Source: Halobacillus yeomjeoni (GTDB taxonomy: Bacteria > Bacillota > Bacilli > Bacillales > Halobacillaceae). Taken from it: a DNA stretch of 64,000 nt. Of this stretch, positions 42,833-51,601 are shown piece by piece. The translations under genes and the position numbers were made by a program. Every line of letters begins with the position of its first letter. Within the stretch, counting starts at the first letter, position 1. The stretch spans positions 992,001-1,056,000 of the forward strand of contig NZ_JAIVAI010000001.1 in NCBI RefSeq assembly GCF_020171525.1. The letters run 5' to 3'. The notes below the pieces were generated by a model. The model worked only from the letters and a program-made list of their open reading frames with translations. It was not told the origin of the DNA and did not search any database.

Positions 42833-45271
42833 ATGGATTTAACACTCGGACATAATTTAATTTTACTAACCCTCTCCTTAGTGATCGCCGTTTTATCATC
42901 TTCTATTTCATTATTTTTTGTAAAAAGATCCATTCATATGGACACCAAACATAAAGTATTGTGGCTGGTCGCAAGAAGTGTGGCCTTTGGCGGTGCTATC
43001 TGGGTGGTCCATTTCTTGACTATGCTTGCTTATGGCATGAGAATGATTATTTCAGAGAGTTTGACTGCCCTTTTGTTCAGCATATTTTTATCATCCACCT
43101 TATCTTTCCTCGGGTTTTATTTGATGAGTTCCATCAAAGGACTGATTCGGAAACCTTTGCTATCTTCGTTATTTTTGACAATGAGTATCTATTCGGTGAG
43201 CTTCATCTGCGAACAATCGATGGAGATGAATCCACTGTTTCTGCATGCTCCTTTCTTTGCCGGCGGCTCCTTATTTCTTTTCATGACGGCGACTTTCCTA
43301 TCCGTTCAATTCTTCCGTCGCTACGCGCATGGTGAAAGTAAAAAACAACAAGTCTGGTTGAGCGCTCTCCTCCTTGGTGGTGTGATTGCCGGAGTGAACT
43401 TTTCCAGAATGAGCGCTATGAACTTTTTATCCACCGGTAATTTATTACCTTTGAATGGAAAGCTTGAAATGAGTCAGAACGCTTTATTCGTAATGATCGG
43501 CCTTGGAATTTTCACATTCATCAGCCTTATGGTCGCTGTCGCTAACTTTGAGAAAAAAATGAAGACCACACAATCTACGTCTGCATTGGAGAACAAAATT
43601 TACCGTTCGATTGTTGAAACAGCTAACGATGCAGTCATTACAGCGGACAGAAACGGGAGGATCCTATCCTGGAATAAGGCTGCTGAAGCCACTTTTGGAT
43701 TTCGGGAAGCAGAGATTCTCAAACAACCTCTATCTTTAATATTTTCATCTCCTATACTTGAAAACCACCTGACGGATATGGAAACAGCTGATCAATTGGA
43801 TGGAACATGGAAAACGCCGACTATGGAATTGGAAGGCATCCATAAAAACGGAGACACTATCCCTGTAGAACTCTCTCTTTCTTCTGTAAATAACGACAGC
43901 GAAATATACTTCACAGCCATCATCCGTGATATTACGGAACGTCTCAAAGACAAAAAGAGAATCGAGCACCTCGTTTTCAAGGATACACTCACCAACCTCC
44001 CGAACAGGCGGATGGTACAGGACCATATCACTTCGCTCATTAAACATTCCGTTGATAATAATGATGGGATCGCAGTCATGTTCATGGACCTCGACCGCTT
44101 CAAACACATCAATGATGTGTATGGTCACCAGGCGGGAGACCAGCTTTTGACGGATATGGCGAAAAGGTCTGAATCGTGTCTGGATGATGGAGATATGATT
44201 GCAAGGCTCGCCGGGGATGAATTTTTAATTGTCCTGCCTTCCTCTACTCCTTCCGAGGCTAATCAAAAGGCTGAAAATATCATTCAAAAAGTTACAGCAC
44301 CTTTCCAAATTTCAGATTCAGAGATTTATATCTCTTGTTCAATAGGAATCAGCATGTTCCCGGAAGATGCAAAAGATACCAGCGAATTGATTCAGCATGC
44401 AGATACGGCCATGTATACAGCAAAAGAACAAGGAGGTACCCAAGTCTGTTTCTATACGGATGAAATCAACCAGGTCATTTCCAGGAAAGTCCTCTTGGAA
44501 TCCGGACTGAGAACCGCCATCGAACGCAATGAAATGGATATTTTCTACCAGCCGCAGGTCCTGACTAAAGACAATCGTATCGTAGGATTTGAAGCTCTCC
44601 TGCGGTGGAAACATCCGAAACTCGGCATGATTTCACCTGTTGAATTCATCCCATTGGCTGAAGAAACGAAACTCATCGGTCCGATCGGGGAATGGACCAT
44701 TGAGACGGCATGCCGTCAATATGCTCATTGGTTATCTAAAGGGTATGAAGTAGAACAACTCTCTCTCAACATTTCTGCGGTCCAATTTTTACAACGAGGC
44801 TTCCCTACTACTCTCTGGAGCATATTGAAAAAAACAGGATTATCTCCTGACAAAATCGTGTTGGAAATCACCGAAAGCGTCGTACAGGATACTTCTCTCT
44901 GTCTTCCAATCATGAAAGAGTTGAAAGAAATGGGATTCAAGTTATCTCTTGATGATTTCGGGACGGGTTATTCATCTCTTCAATACTTGAAAGAATTGCC
45001 ACTCGATATCATGAAAATCGATAAGTCCTTTATCCAATCAGTCCCTTTCAGCGACAAAGATAAAGCCATCGTAGAAACGATCATCAATATGGCTTCACTG
45101 CTGGACTTGAAAGTGGTCGCTGAAGGTGTTGAGACGGTTGAACAGTTAAGCTACCTAAAAGAAAAGAAATCGACAGTATACCAGGGATACTTGTATAGTC
45201 CACCTCTATCCCATGAACAAATTTCAGCAAAATTCTTTGCAAAACAAGAAATCAATTTGAACACATCTTAA
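42833..45271 (+). CDS. MHYT-like / PAS / GGDEF / EAL c-di-GMP signalling protein
   Basis: The 812-residue protein has a seven-helix N-terminal sensor (about 1-240), a PAS domain (about 255-370), a GGDEF domain (about 375-540) and an EAL domain (about 550-800). The sensor is MHYT-like but only the first motif keeps its His (WVVHFLTM, His60); the other two repeats read EQSMEM and NFSRMSAM. The GGDEF signature is AGDEF (460-464), a form still active in some enzymes. EAL is intact (FEALLRW, Glu587) with DDFGTGYSS. It may make and/or hydrolyse c-di-GMP at the membrane. AAGGAG lies 11 bases before the ATG. Confidence 0.93.
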   Translation: MDLTLGHNLILLTLSLVIAVLSSSISLFFVKRSIHMDTKHKVLWLVARSVAFGGAIWVVHFLTMLAYGMRMIISESLTALLFSIFLSSTLSFLGFYLMSSIKGLIRKPLLSSLFLTMSIYSVSFICEQSMEMNPLFLHAPFFAGGSLFLFMTATFLSVQFFRRYAHGESKKQQVWLSALLLGGVIAGVNFSRMSAMNFLSTGNLLPLNGKLEMSQNALFVMIGLGIFTFISLMVAVANFEKKMKTTQSTSALENKIYRSIVETANDAVITADRNGRILSWNKAAEATFGFREAEILKQPLSLIFSSPILENHLTDMETADQLDGTWKTPTMELEGIHKNGDTIPVELSLSSVNNDSEIYFTAIIRDITERLKDKKRIEHLVFKDTLTNLPNRRMVQDHITSLIKHSVDNNDGIAVMFMDLDRFKHINDVYGHQAGDQLLTDMAKRSESCLDDGDMIARLAGDEFLIVLPSSTPSEANQKAENIIQKVTAPFQISDSEIYISCSIGISMFPEDAKDTSELIQHADTAMYTAKEQGGTQVCFYTDEINQVISRKVLLESGLRTAIERNEMDIFYQPQVLTKDNRIVGFEALLRWKHPKLGMISPVEFIPLAEETKLIGPIGEWTIETACRQYAHWLSKGYEVEQLSLNISAVQFLQRGFPTTLWSILKKTGLSPDKIVLEITESVVQDTSLCLPIMKELKEMGFKLSLDDFGTGYSSLQYLKELPLDIMKIDKSFIQSVPFSDKDKAIVETIINMASLLDLKVVAEGVETVEQLSYLKEKKSTVYQGYLYSPPLSHEQISAKFFAKQEINLNTS

Positions 45272-45298
45272 CAAGCTCAGTTGAGCTTGTTTTTTTTA
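45270..45298 (+). terminator. Terminator of the GGDEF/EAL gene
   Basis: AACAAGCTCA/TGAGCTTGTT with a GT loop is followed by T8, overlapping the stop codon. Confidence 0.9.
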
Positions 45299-45363
45299 CC
45301 ACTTTACTTACCTTTTTAATATGGTAAGGTAGTCCCAGACATCTACAGAAAGGTGGACACCCC

Positions 45364-46398
45364 ATGAACTTTACAAAAATACTTATTTTTTCCTTTTTTG
45401 TGATCCTTCTCTCACCGTTGAAGGGCGTTTATGCGGAGGTATATGACCCTACAGATATTAGTGACCATTGGGCAGAGTCCGAAATAAGGCAGTTCGTAAA
45501 CTCATCCCTGTTAGAAGGTTATGAAACTCCCAATGGCGATCACGAAATCCGTCCTGATCAATCCATTAGCCGTGCAGAATTCGTTACAATTCTAAATCGA
45601 GTCCTAGAACTGAAAAAGCAACCGAGCGGTCCTGACTTTGAGGATGTTGCTGGAAAATGGTATGAAGAGCAAGTGTATATTGCGGCTTCCAATGAACTCG
45701 TCAATGGAGTAGGCAACAATAAATTTGAACCAGAGCGGCCCATCACGAGAGCTGAAATCGCTTCTGTGGTCATGAGAGCCTTCAAAGACGAGATTAATAT
45801 GAATGAGGGTACCGTAAAGAACTTCAAGGATGTTTCTTCAGACTTCTGGGCTTACCAAACCATTCAACAAGCCAGTAAAGTGGGGATCATAAACGGAGTT
45901 TCAGAAACGATGTTCAAACCCAACCGGGACGCTTCTCGTGCTGAAGCGATCGTAATGATCAAGAGATCTCTGGACAAAGAAATTTCCCAGCTTCCAGACA
46001 AAGAGGTGCTTACTAAATTCGTTGCAGATTATAACCACGATTCGAGAGCAGCGGTTGATGCTGAAGACATTTCTAAATTTAAACAGATGGATAGAAGAAC
46101 ATTAGGCTATTATAAAAAGCTGCATCAAGAAGCCACTGAAGTCTATATTCAATGGATTGAAGACTACTCATTGAACCTCGAGTACAAAGTAACATCTGAA
46201 CCGCATTTCGAAGTGATCAAGCGTTCTAACCGATTTGCAGAAGTGAAGCTTACCAACGCTTTCTACGACCTGACGATTATTTATCCTACCAATAAAAAGG
46301 AAACGTATAAAAGAACAGAAAACGGCGAGTATCTACTCCATAAAACAGAGGGTCAATGGAAATTGTACGACTTGAAATTCGACAAGGATTGGAAGTAA
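45364..46398 (+). CDS. SLH-domain surface protein with NTF2-like C-terminus
   Basis: The 344-residue precursor has a signal peptide (about 1-25, ending VYAEV) and three S-layer homology repeats (about 28-85, 92-148 and 155-210: ISDHWAESEIRQFV, GKWYEEQVYIAASNELVNGV, SSDFWAYQTIQQASKVGIIN). An alpha/beta domain of about 125 residues follows (KFVADYNHDSRAAVDAED to GQWKLYDLKFD) and resembles TcaA/NTF2-like extracellular domains. SLH repeats bind pyruvylated secondary wall polymer, so the protein is held on the cell wall. AAAGGTGG lies 7 bases before the ATG. Function of the C-terminal domain is not known. Confidence 0.9.
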   Translation: MNFTKILIFSFFVILLSPLKGVYAEVYDPTDISDHWAESEIRQFVNSSLLEGYETPNGDHEIRPDQSISRAEFVTILNRVLELKKQPSGPDFEDVAGKWYEEQVYIAASNELVNGVGNNKFEPERPITRAEIASVVMRAFKDEINMNEGTVKNFKDVSSDFWAYQTIQQASKVGIINGVSETMFKPNRDASRAEAIVMIKRSLDKEISQLPDKEVLTKFVADYNHDSRAAVDAEDISKFKQMDRRTLGYYKKLHQEATEVYIQWIEDYSLNLEYKVTSEPHFEVIKRSNRFAEVKLTNAFYDLTIIYPTNKKETYKRTENGEYLLHKTEGQWKLYDLKFDKDWK

Positions 46399-46443
46399 AC
46401 ATAGAAAAACGTCCAGAGTCAGTTCTGGACGTTTTTCTATGTT
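46398..46443. terminator. Terminator after the SLH gene
   Basis: A 20-bp perfect stem (AACATAGAAAAACGTCCAGA and complement) with loop GTCAGT; its A5 and T5 runs lie within the stem and it is usable from both sides. Confidence 0.9.
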
Positions 46444-46492
46444 TAAGCTTCTATATCCAAGTTTTAATACTTCCTGCTCCTTACCGATCTTT

Positions 46493-47035
46493 TCACCAAA
46501 AAAAGCTTGATAAAAAAGTCATACTGCTGAAAAGAATCATGAAAAGAGAGCTGAGCAACCACTTGAATTGCCTATTCTGTGAAGCCATGATTACGGAAAG
46601 AAGCCGAACCATCATGTACCCACACAGTCCACCAAGCGTATTCAAGATCAAATCATCTACATCAAAACTCCCTACACGTAAGAAAAGTTGTAAACTCTCA
46701 AAAGATAGACTTACCAAAAACGAATAAATTCCTACTGTGTATAGGGAATGCTGTCTCCTGGAAACCAACGGTACGAGGAAACCGAATGGAATGAAACCGA
46801 GAATATTTCCAAACAGGTTTCTGAACTTGATATATGCTCCAACCTCATTGTGGAATAAATAATCCAATATGGTCCGGAATGGAACGAAGTTATTCCTTTG
46901 AAAGCCGCTATTCCTCTCGTTGATCAAACTCATAACATCATAAATATGTACATATTTGAGAACAATCATCTTAAATAAAATCCCTAAATAAACAATTAAA
47001 GATATAGTAAGGAATACCCTTAACCATCCACTCAT
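46493..47035 (-). CDS. VanZ-family membrane protein
   Basis: The 180-residue protein has four to five membrane helices and the VanZ motifs NFVPFRTILDYL, NLFGNILGFIPFGFLVPL, SFESLQLFLRVGSFDVDDLI and LNTLGGLCGYMM. VanZ of enterococci gives low-level teicoplanin resistance, but chromosomal homologues have no assigned role. No vancomycin-resistance genes are nearby. AAAGGAAGGG lies 10 bases before the ATG. It is convergent with the SLH gene. Confidence 0.9.
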   Translation of the reverse strand: MSGWLRVFLTISLIVYLGILFKMIVLKYVHIYDVMSLINERNSGFQRNNFVPFRTILDYLFHNEVGAYIKFRNLFGNILGFIPFGFLVPLVSRRQHSLYTVGIYSFLVSLSFESLQLFLRVGSFDVDDLILNTLGGLCGYMMVRLLSVIMASQNRQFKWLLSSLFMILFSSMTFLSSFFW

Positions 47036-47093
47036 AAGCTATAAACCCTTCCTTTCATTTGTAACAAACTTCACTTCACAAAAAAACACAACA

Positions 47094-47121
47094 AAAAACG
47101 CAGCTGATCAGCTGCGTTTTT
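47094..47121. terminator. Terminator of the yloU-fakA operon
   Basis: A fully palindromic 12-bp-arm stem (AAACGCAGCTGA/TCAGCTGCGTTT) is flanked by A and T runs, 9 bases after the fakA stop on the minus strand. Confidence 0.9.
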
Positions 47122-47130
47122 AAGTCTGAA

Positions 47131-48798
47131 TTATTCAACTGAGAAGATATATGAATAAATCGGTTGTCCACCTGCGTGGATTTCAAGTTCCAGATCCTCA
47201 TATTTATCTTCAATGTAAGCTTCCAATTCAGATATAGCATCTTCATCTACATCTTCACCTGTGATTACCGTCAAGATTTCGTCTTCATCTTCATCAATCA
47301 TATGATCGAGAAGTGCTTTGACGGTCTCCATCGGGTCTTTGTCCGTTGCGGTGATCTTTCCATCAGCGATACCCATGAAGTTGCCTTTATCAATAGAAAG
47401 GCCTTCAATCTTCGTATCACGGACTGCATAAGTGATTTGGCCGGTTTTCACTTCAGACATCAGAGAGATCATTTCTTCCTTGTTTGTCTCCAAATCAGAT
47501 TCCGGGTTGAATCCTAATAGAGCACTCATTCCTTGAGGAATCGTCTTCGTAGGAACGACAGCAACTTCTTCTTCAGCGATTTCAGCCGCCTGTTCTGCTG
47601 CCATGATGATGTTTTTATTGTTAGGGAGAATCAGTATCCGCTTTGCATGAGCTTCTTTGATGGCTTCTGAAATATCCTGAGTACTCGGGTTCATCGTCTG
47701 TCCACCTTGGATGACGACATTTGCACCTAAGCTTTCAAATAATTTCTTGATGCCATCTCCCATGCTTACCGTGACGATGCCATATTCCGCTTTTTCCTGC
47801 GGCTTGCTTTTGACTTCCTTTTTGTCACCGACGATGGAAGTATGCTGCTCACGCATGTTTTCGATTTTCATATTGACCAAACTTCCGAACTGCTGTCCCA
47901 ACGTCATAGCTTCACCAGGATATTCAGCGTGAACGTGGACTTTGATCAAGTCCTCATCCGAAACGACGAGAAGAGAATCACCGAGTTCACTCAACTGCTC
48001 TCTGAACTTTTCTTCATCGTATGGATTTTCTTTCAGTTTCTCTTCTTCGAATTTGACCATGAATTCTGTACAATAGCCGAATTCGATGTCTTCGGTATTC
48101 ATGAAATCTTGAGCCAGTTTATGGTGTTCAGCATTGACCATGTCATTCATGGATACGGTCTCTTCGATATCAGGCAGCTCTTCCCCTTTAAGATTGGCAA
48201 GGAAGCCTTCGTAAATGGTCAATAAGCCCTGACCACCACTATCGACGACGCCTACCTCTTTCAAGACAGGTAAAAGCTCAGGCGTACGCTTAAGGGATTC
48301 TTTAGCCGCCTGTACGACACCTTCCATGAAGGAAATGATATCTGTTTCATCCTTTGCCAGTTTCTCAGATGCTTCTGCCGATTCTCTTGCAACTGTCAGA
48401 ATCGTTCCTTCTACAGGTTTCATGACCGCTTTGTACGCTGTCGCCACCCCACCCTGAAATGCATCAGCAAGATCCTGTGTCGTCAATGTCTCTTTTTCCT
48501 CAACAGCTCTTGAAAACCCTCTGAACAGCTGGGAAAGGATGACTCCAGAATTTCCTCGAGCTCCCATCAGAAGACCTTTCGCTAATGCTTTGGCTACGAC
48601 ACCGGCATGGTCTTCATTGACCGTTTTCACTTCTTCTGCTCCCGATGTCATCGATAAGTTCATATTTGTTCCGGTATCGCCATCAGGCACCGGAAATACA
48701 TTAAGAGCATCAATCATTTGAGAGTTTTTGTTCAAATGATGGGCTCCTTGTAAGATCATTTCGGCTAATGTTCTGCCGTCTAGATTTTGTAACGTCAC
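47131..48798 (-). CDS. fakA: Fatty acid kinase catalytic subunit FakA (YloV)
   Basis: The 555-residue protein has an N-terminal DhaL-type ATP-binding domain (about 1-200: INVFPVPDGDTGTNM, ARGNSGVILSQLFRGF, GVVDSGGQGLLTIYEG) and the long C-terminal DAK1-like/DUF1949 region (QGGQTMNPSTQD). FakA phosphorylates fatty acids held by FakB for phospholipid synthesis. AAAGGAGG lies 8 bases before a GTG giving MTLQNLDG; nine upstream codons are rejected. It follows yloU as in B. subtilis (yloU-yloV). No sdaAB follows; the operon ends at a terminator. Confidence 0.95.
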   Translation of the reverse strand: MTLQNLDGRTLAEMILQGAHHLNKNSQMIDALNVFPVPDGDTGTNMNLSMTSGAEEVKTVNEDHAGVVAKALAKGLLMGARGNSGVILSQLFRGFSRAVEEKETLTTQDLADAFQGGVATAYKAVMKPVEGTILTVARESAEASEKLAKDETDIISFMEGVVQAAKESLKRTPELLPVLKEVGVVDSGGQGLLTIYEGFLANLKGEELPDIEETVSMNDMVNAEHHKLAQDFMNTEDIEFGYCTEFMVKFEEEKLKENPYDEEKFREQLSELGDSLLVVSDEDLIKVHVHAEYPGEAMTLGQQFGSLVNMKIENMREQHTSIVGDKKEVKSKPQEKAEYGIVTVSMGDGIKKLFESLGANVVIQGGQTMNPSTQDISEAIKEAHAKRILILPNNKNIIMAAEQAAEIAEEEVAVVPTKTIPQGMSALLGFNPESDLETNKEEMISLMSEVKTGQITYAVRDTKIEGLSIDKGNFMGIADGKITATDKDPMETVKALLDHMIDEDEDEILTVITGEDVDEDAISELEAYIEDKYEDLELEIHAGGQPIYSYIFSVE

Positions 48799-48829
48799 GC
48801 TAACTTCCTCCTTTGACTGCACCACTTAC

Positions 48830-49192
48830 CTAGTCACTTGTCACGCGGACTCCTTGAATGAAAACATTCACGGAATCTACCGACAAGCCTACTGTCTTGT
48901 TTAATGTATATTTTACTTGTGACTGCACGTTATGCGCTACTTCGGAAATTTTCGTTCCATAGCTCACTACGATATACATATCGATGTGTAGGCGGTCTTC
49001 ATCTTGACGGACGACGACCCCTTTGGAAAAGTTTTCTTTACGGAGCATTTCCGTCAATCCATCACGGATTTGGTTTTTTGATGCCATTCCTACAATTCCA
49101 TAGCATTCCACAGCAGCTCCACCTGCAATCGTGGAAATGACTTCATTGCTAATCGTAATTTGACCATATTGGTTCGTTAAATCAACAGACAT
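48830..49192 (-). CDS. yloU: Asp23/Gls24-family protein YloU
   Basis: The 120-residue protein is an Asp23/Gls24-family member: YGQITISNEVISTIAGGAAV at the start, GIVGMASKNQIRDGLTE, and the VVSYGTKISEVAHNVQSQVK segment before VNVFIQGVRV. In staphylococci Asp23 coats the membrane; YloU's own role is linked by synteny to FakA. AAAGGAGG lies 7 bases before the ATG. It is the first gene of yloU-fakA and divergent from rpmB across a 248-base promoter region. Confidence 0.93.
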   Translation of the reverse strand: MSVDLTNQYGQITISNEVISTIAGGAAVECYGIVGMASKNQIRDGLTEMLRKENFSKGVVVRQDEDRLHIDMYIVVSYGTKISEVAHNVQSQVKYTLNKTVGLSVDSVNVFIQGVRVTSD

Positions 49193-49361
49193 CGTTTGTC
49201 CTCCTTTACCCACTCATCTACTTACCCTTCATTATAACATATGAAAACAGGCGCGATTGCACTTGATTCATGTAAATTATGACGGAATTCTCCTACTCTA
49301 CTTTCTAATATTGACACGTGTCTGTCAAGAGAAAATTCTTGATATTCTTGTCATTGATATA

Positions 49362-49390
49362 TTGCAAAGGGTGACCTGATATGATACAGT
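49362..49390 (+). promoter_or_regulatory. Candidate rpmB promoter
   Basis: TTGCAA (49362-49367) and TACAGT (49385-49390) are 17 bases apart, about 50 bases before rpmB. TTGACA with a complementary TGTCAA lies further upstream (from about 49312) and is an alternative -35 or a regulator site. Confidence 0.35.
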
Positions 49391-49440
49391 TACTAAGTAT
49401 CTGATGATTTATTTATGTATGTAACAGGAGGGATTTTCAT

Positions 49441-49629
49441 ATGGCACGCAGAAGTGTTATTTCTGGTAAAGGTACACGTTCCGGAAACCACCGTTCACAC
49501 GCAATGAACGCTAATAAACGTAAATTCAAAGCTAATGTACAAAAAGTACGCATCCTTGTCGATGGCAAGCCACAAAAAGCTTATGTCACTGCACGTGAAT
49601 TGAAATCTGGTAAAGTTCAACGCGTATAA
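49441..49629 (+). CDS. rpmB: Ribosomal protein L28
   Basis: The 62-residue basic protein is L28 of the large ribosomal subunit: [40 protein letters not shown] and [10 protein letters not shown]. It lacks cysteines, so it is the zinc-independent form. ACAGGAGGGA lies 7 bases before the ATG. It is divergent from yloU and convergent with spoVM, as in B. subtilis. Confidence 0.97.
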   Translation: MARRSVISGKGTRSGNHRSHAMNANKRKFKANVQKVRILVDGKPQKAYVTARELKSGKVQRV

Positions 49630-49670
49630 TCGTCTTTTTGCCTCAGATCATCTGAGGCTCACATAAGCAC

Positions 49671-49701
49671 AAAAAAAGCACCCCGAGCGGGTGCTTTTTT
49701 T
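49671..49701. terminator. Shared terminator of rpmB (+) and spoVM (-)
   Basis: GCACCC/GGGTGC with loop CGAGC is flanked by A7 and T7. It ends one base from the spoVM stop. A second hairpin GCCTCAGA/TCTGAGGC lies at 49640-49658. Confidence 0.9.
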
Positions 49702-49702
49702 G

Positions 49703-49783
49703 TTAATCTTTTTTAAAAGTACTTATGACTGCGCGGACTAGCCCCCCGAAAAACCTCGGGAGTTTGATCGTATAAAATTTCAA
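49703..49783 (-). CDS. spoVM: Spore morphogenesis peptide SpoVM (TTG start)
   Basis: A 26-codon minus-strand frame reads (M)KFYTIKLPRFFGGL, then VRAVISTFKKD. Compared with B. subtilis SpoVM it keeps the same length, the N-terminal KFYTIKLP with Pro9, GG at 13-14, Arg17-Ala18 and the Lys-Asp end. SpoVM is an amphipathic helix that recognises the convex forespore membrane and anchors SpoIVA, so this is direct evidence for endospore formation. The start is TTG with AGGAGGGGG about 6 bases upstream. It lies just downstream of thiN, the conserved position, and shares its terminator with rpmB. Confidence 0.92.
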   Translation of the reverse strand: MKFYTIKLPRFFGGLVRAVISTFKKD

Positions 49784-49828
49784 AGAGCCCCCTCCTCATA
49801 TATAAAGCTGATGCGAAACGCCCTTGTG

Positions 49829-50491
49829 TTATCCCCTGGTGGCCAAGTCTTTACTTCTTATTACTAAGAGTATGCCTGAACGGAAGGAAAAAGTACCTGC
49901 TTCTTGTATCAATCGATTCGAGATGCAAAGCGTAGAGCCATACGGAACATGCGCTTCTTTCAACGGGTAATAAAAGCCTTCGAGCGTGAGCCCTGTCACT
50001 TCCAGCGTCATGGGAAGGAAGGAAACGTACGGGTATTCATCGTTCGCTTCAATTGTATGCTTGCCCGCTTCTACTAATTCCAATTGGTTTTGTACATCGA
50101 TGATGGTACTTGCTATTCCTTTTTGTCTGAGAGGATAAAGCAGTTGAATGTTCGCCAGGGCATGATCGATCCTTCCTCCGGTCACCCCGAATAATAGAAT
50201 ATGCTCAGGTTCCCATTCTAGTGCCTTGTTGATCGCAAGTTCCAGATCGGTTTCATCTTTTTCATCAGGATGGACTTCATAGTCGCGCGCTTGTCTTTGG
50301 ATCTCTTTCCACGTCTCTTCCGTTACGGAATCAAAATCTCCCACTGCAAAGTCAGGGCGGATGCCTTGATTCAATAATACTTCTGCTCCCTGATCCGCTC
50401 CGATCCACAGGACATTTTCATTATCAAAGCTTTTCAAATCAGGTATATATCGAAAAGGGGCGCCGCCCACGACAGCAACCGTCTTGCCCAT
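49829..50491 (-). CDS. thiN: Thiamine pyrophosphokinase
   Basis: The 220-residue enzyme transfers pyrophosphate from ATP to thiamine to make the cofactor TPP. The N-terminal domain shows VVGGAPFRYIP, GADQGAEVLLNQGIRPDFAV, GDFDSV and HPDEKDETDLELAI with the acidic catalytic cluster, and GVTGGRIDHALANIQLL. The C-terminal beta domain binds thiamine. AAAGGAGGG lies 8 bases before the ATG; twelve upstream codons are rejected. It has a terminator-like hairpin upstream, so it may be separately transcribed from rpe. Confidence 0.95.
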   Translation of the reverse strand: MGKTVAVVGGAPFRYIPDLKSFDNENVLWIGADQGAEVLLNQGIRPDFAVGDFDSVTEETWKEIQRQARDYEVHPDEKDETDLELAINKALEWEPEHILLFGVTGGRIDHALANIQLLYPLRQKGIASTIIDVQNQLELVEAGKHTIEANDEYPYVSFLPMTLEVTGLTLEGFYYPLKEAHVPYGSTLCISNRLIQEAGTFSFRSGILLVIRSKDLATRG

Positions 50492-50520
50492 ATGCCCTAT
50501 CCCTCCTTTATGTATGCAAA

Positions 50521-50554
50521 AACCCAAAGGAATGAAGGAACACTCCTCTGGGTT
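50521..50554 (-). terminator. Terminator between rpe and thiN
   Basis: AACCCAAAGGA/TCCTCTGGGTT (one mismatch) with a 12-nt loop is followed on minus by TTTTTG. Confidence 0.7.
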
Positions 50555-50690
50555 ACATCTTTATTTTAAGCTCGTTTCACGTTACGTGTTGATTTCATCA
50601 CTTCTCAATGAAAAGCCCTTACCAAATCTTCAAGTTTCCTGAGGTATAAGGACTGAATTTAAGATGTCGGGTCCGATCACATAAAAAGGT

Positions 50691-50814
50691 GAGTTGGGGC
50701 GGGGAACGACTCGCTTTCCTGCGGGGGAACCGGCAAGCTTCCTCGGGCTGCACCCTGCGGGATCTCACCTGGCTCCTTCTCCCGCGGGAGTCTCGCCGTT
50801 TCCCCACTCCAACT
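50691..50814. repeat. G+C-rich intergenic repeat, full-length copy
   Basis: The 124-bp element in the rpe-thiN gap (50492-50948) has ends GAGTTGGGG... and ...CCCCACTCCAACT in inverted order and is much richer in G+C than its surroundings. On the minus strand it contains GACTCCCGCGGGAGAAGGA and CCGCAGGAAAGCGAGT, shared with the shorter copy at 19634-19714. Similar sequences are, from my general knowledge, common between genes of Halobacillus-like and other Bacillaceae. The flanks within the gap show only the terminator at 50521. Confidence 0.75.
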
Positions 50815-50948
50815 ATCTAGAGCTTATTGAACGGACCTACGAAACGCAGAATCGTCTAAGGCTGATATTTAGAAAAATGACACTTAAACGAGAAAGCTCA
50901 AACCATTTTTCTTCTGAAACAGCTAGCCATAGGAATCCGAACCTTCTT

Positions 50949-51599
50949 TTACAAGGAGCGACGGATCAGATCCATCGCTTCTTTGCGGTCCTCTTGTTTG
51001 AAGATCGCACTGCCGGCCACGAGGACATCTGCACCAGCGTCTACGCAGCGGGCTGCGGTTTCGGCTTTGACGCCGCCGTCCACTTCGATTTCAAAGGAAA
51101 GCCCCATTTCCTCTCTCCATTGTGCCACCTGACGGATTTTAGGAACCACAGAAGAGATGAAGGATTGGCCTCCGAACCCTGGGTTGACGGTCATCAGCAA
51201 CACAAGATCGACTTCGTCCAAAATTGGTTTGATCATTTCCGCAGGCGTCGCAGGATTGATCACTACACCTGCTTTCACTCCGTGACTCTTGATCAATTGC
51301 AGAGTCCTGTGAAGATGCGGACAAGCTTCCTGATGGACGGTGATGATATCCGATCCCGCCTTCGCAAAAGCTTCGATATATTGATCAGGGTTTTCAATCA
51401 TCAAATGGACATCCAACGGGAGCGAAGTCATCGGTCGGATGGCATCGACGATCAAAGGGCCTATGGTGATGTTCGGTACAAAATGGCCGTCCATCACGTC
51501 GACATGGATATAATCTGCTCCAGCCTTTTCTACATCCTGAATCTCCTCGCCAAGTTTGGAGAAGTCAGAGGCAAGGATGGAAGGTGCTATTTTCGTCAT
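50949..51599 (-). CDS. rpe: Ribulose-phosphate 3-epimerase
   Basis: The 216-residue TIM-barrel enzyme interconverts ribulose 5-phosphate and xylulose 5-phosphate in the pentose phosphate pathway. Hallmarks are [14 protein letters not shown], the metal ligands in [33 protein letters not shown] and EVDGGV. GAGG lies 7 bases before the ATG, which follows the rsgA stop by 2 bases, so the two genes are coupled. Downstream it is separated from thiN by a G+C-rich repeat and a terminator. Confidence 0.96.
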   Translation of the reverse strand: MTKIAPSILASDFSKLGEEIQDVEKAGADYIHVDVMDGHFVPNITIGPLIVDAIRPMTSLPLDVHLMIENPDQYIEAFAKAGSDIITVHQEACPHLHRTLQLIKSHGVKAGVVINPATPAEMIKPILDEVDLVLLMTVNPGFGGQSFISSVVPKIRQVAQWREEMGLSFEIEVDGGVKAETAARCVDAGADVLVAGSAIFKQEDRKEAMDLIRRSL

Positions 51600-51601
51600 A
51601 T

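Noticed and set aside
47842-48225. 127-codon Phe/Ile-rich plus-strand frame
   Set aside because: Antisense of fakA; the Phe-rich composition comes from GAA/GAG codons read backwards.
50492-50690. Possible T-box or TPP riboswitch upstream of thiN
   Set aside because: No AGGGTGGNACCGCG box or THI-box (CTGAGA, GGAACC pairing set) is present; only a plain terminator is seen.
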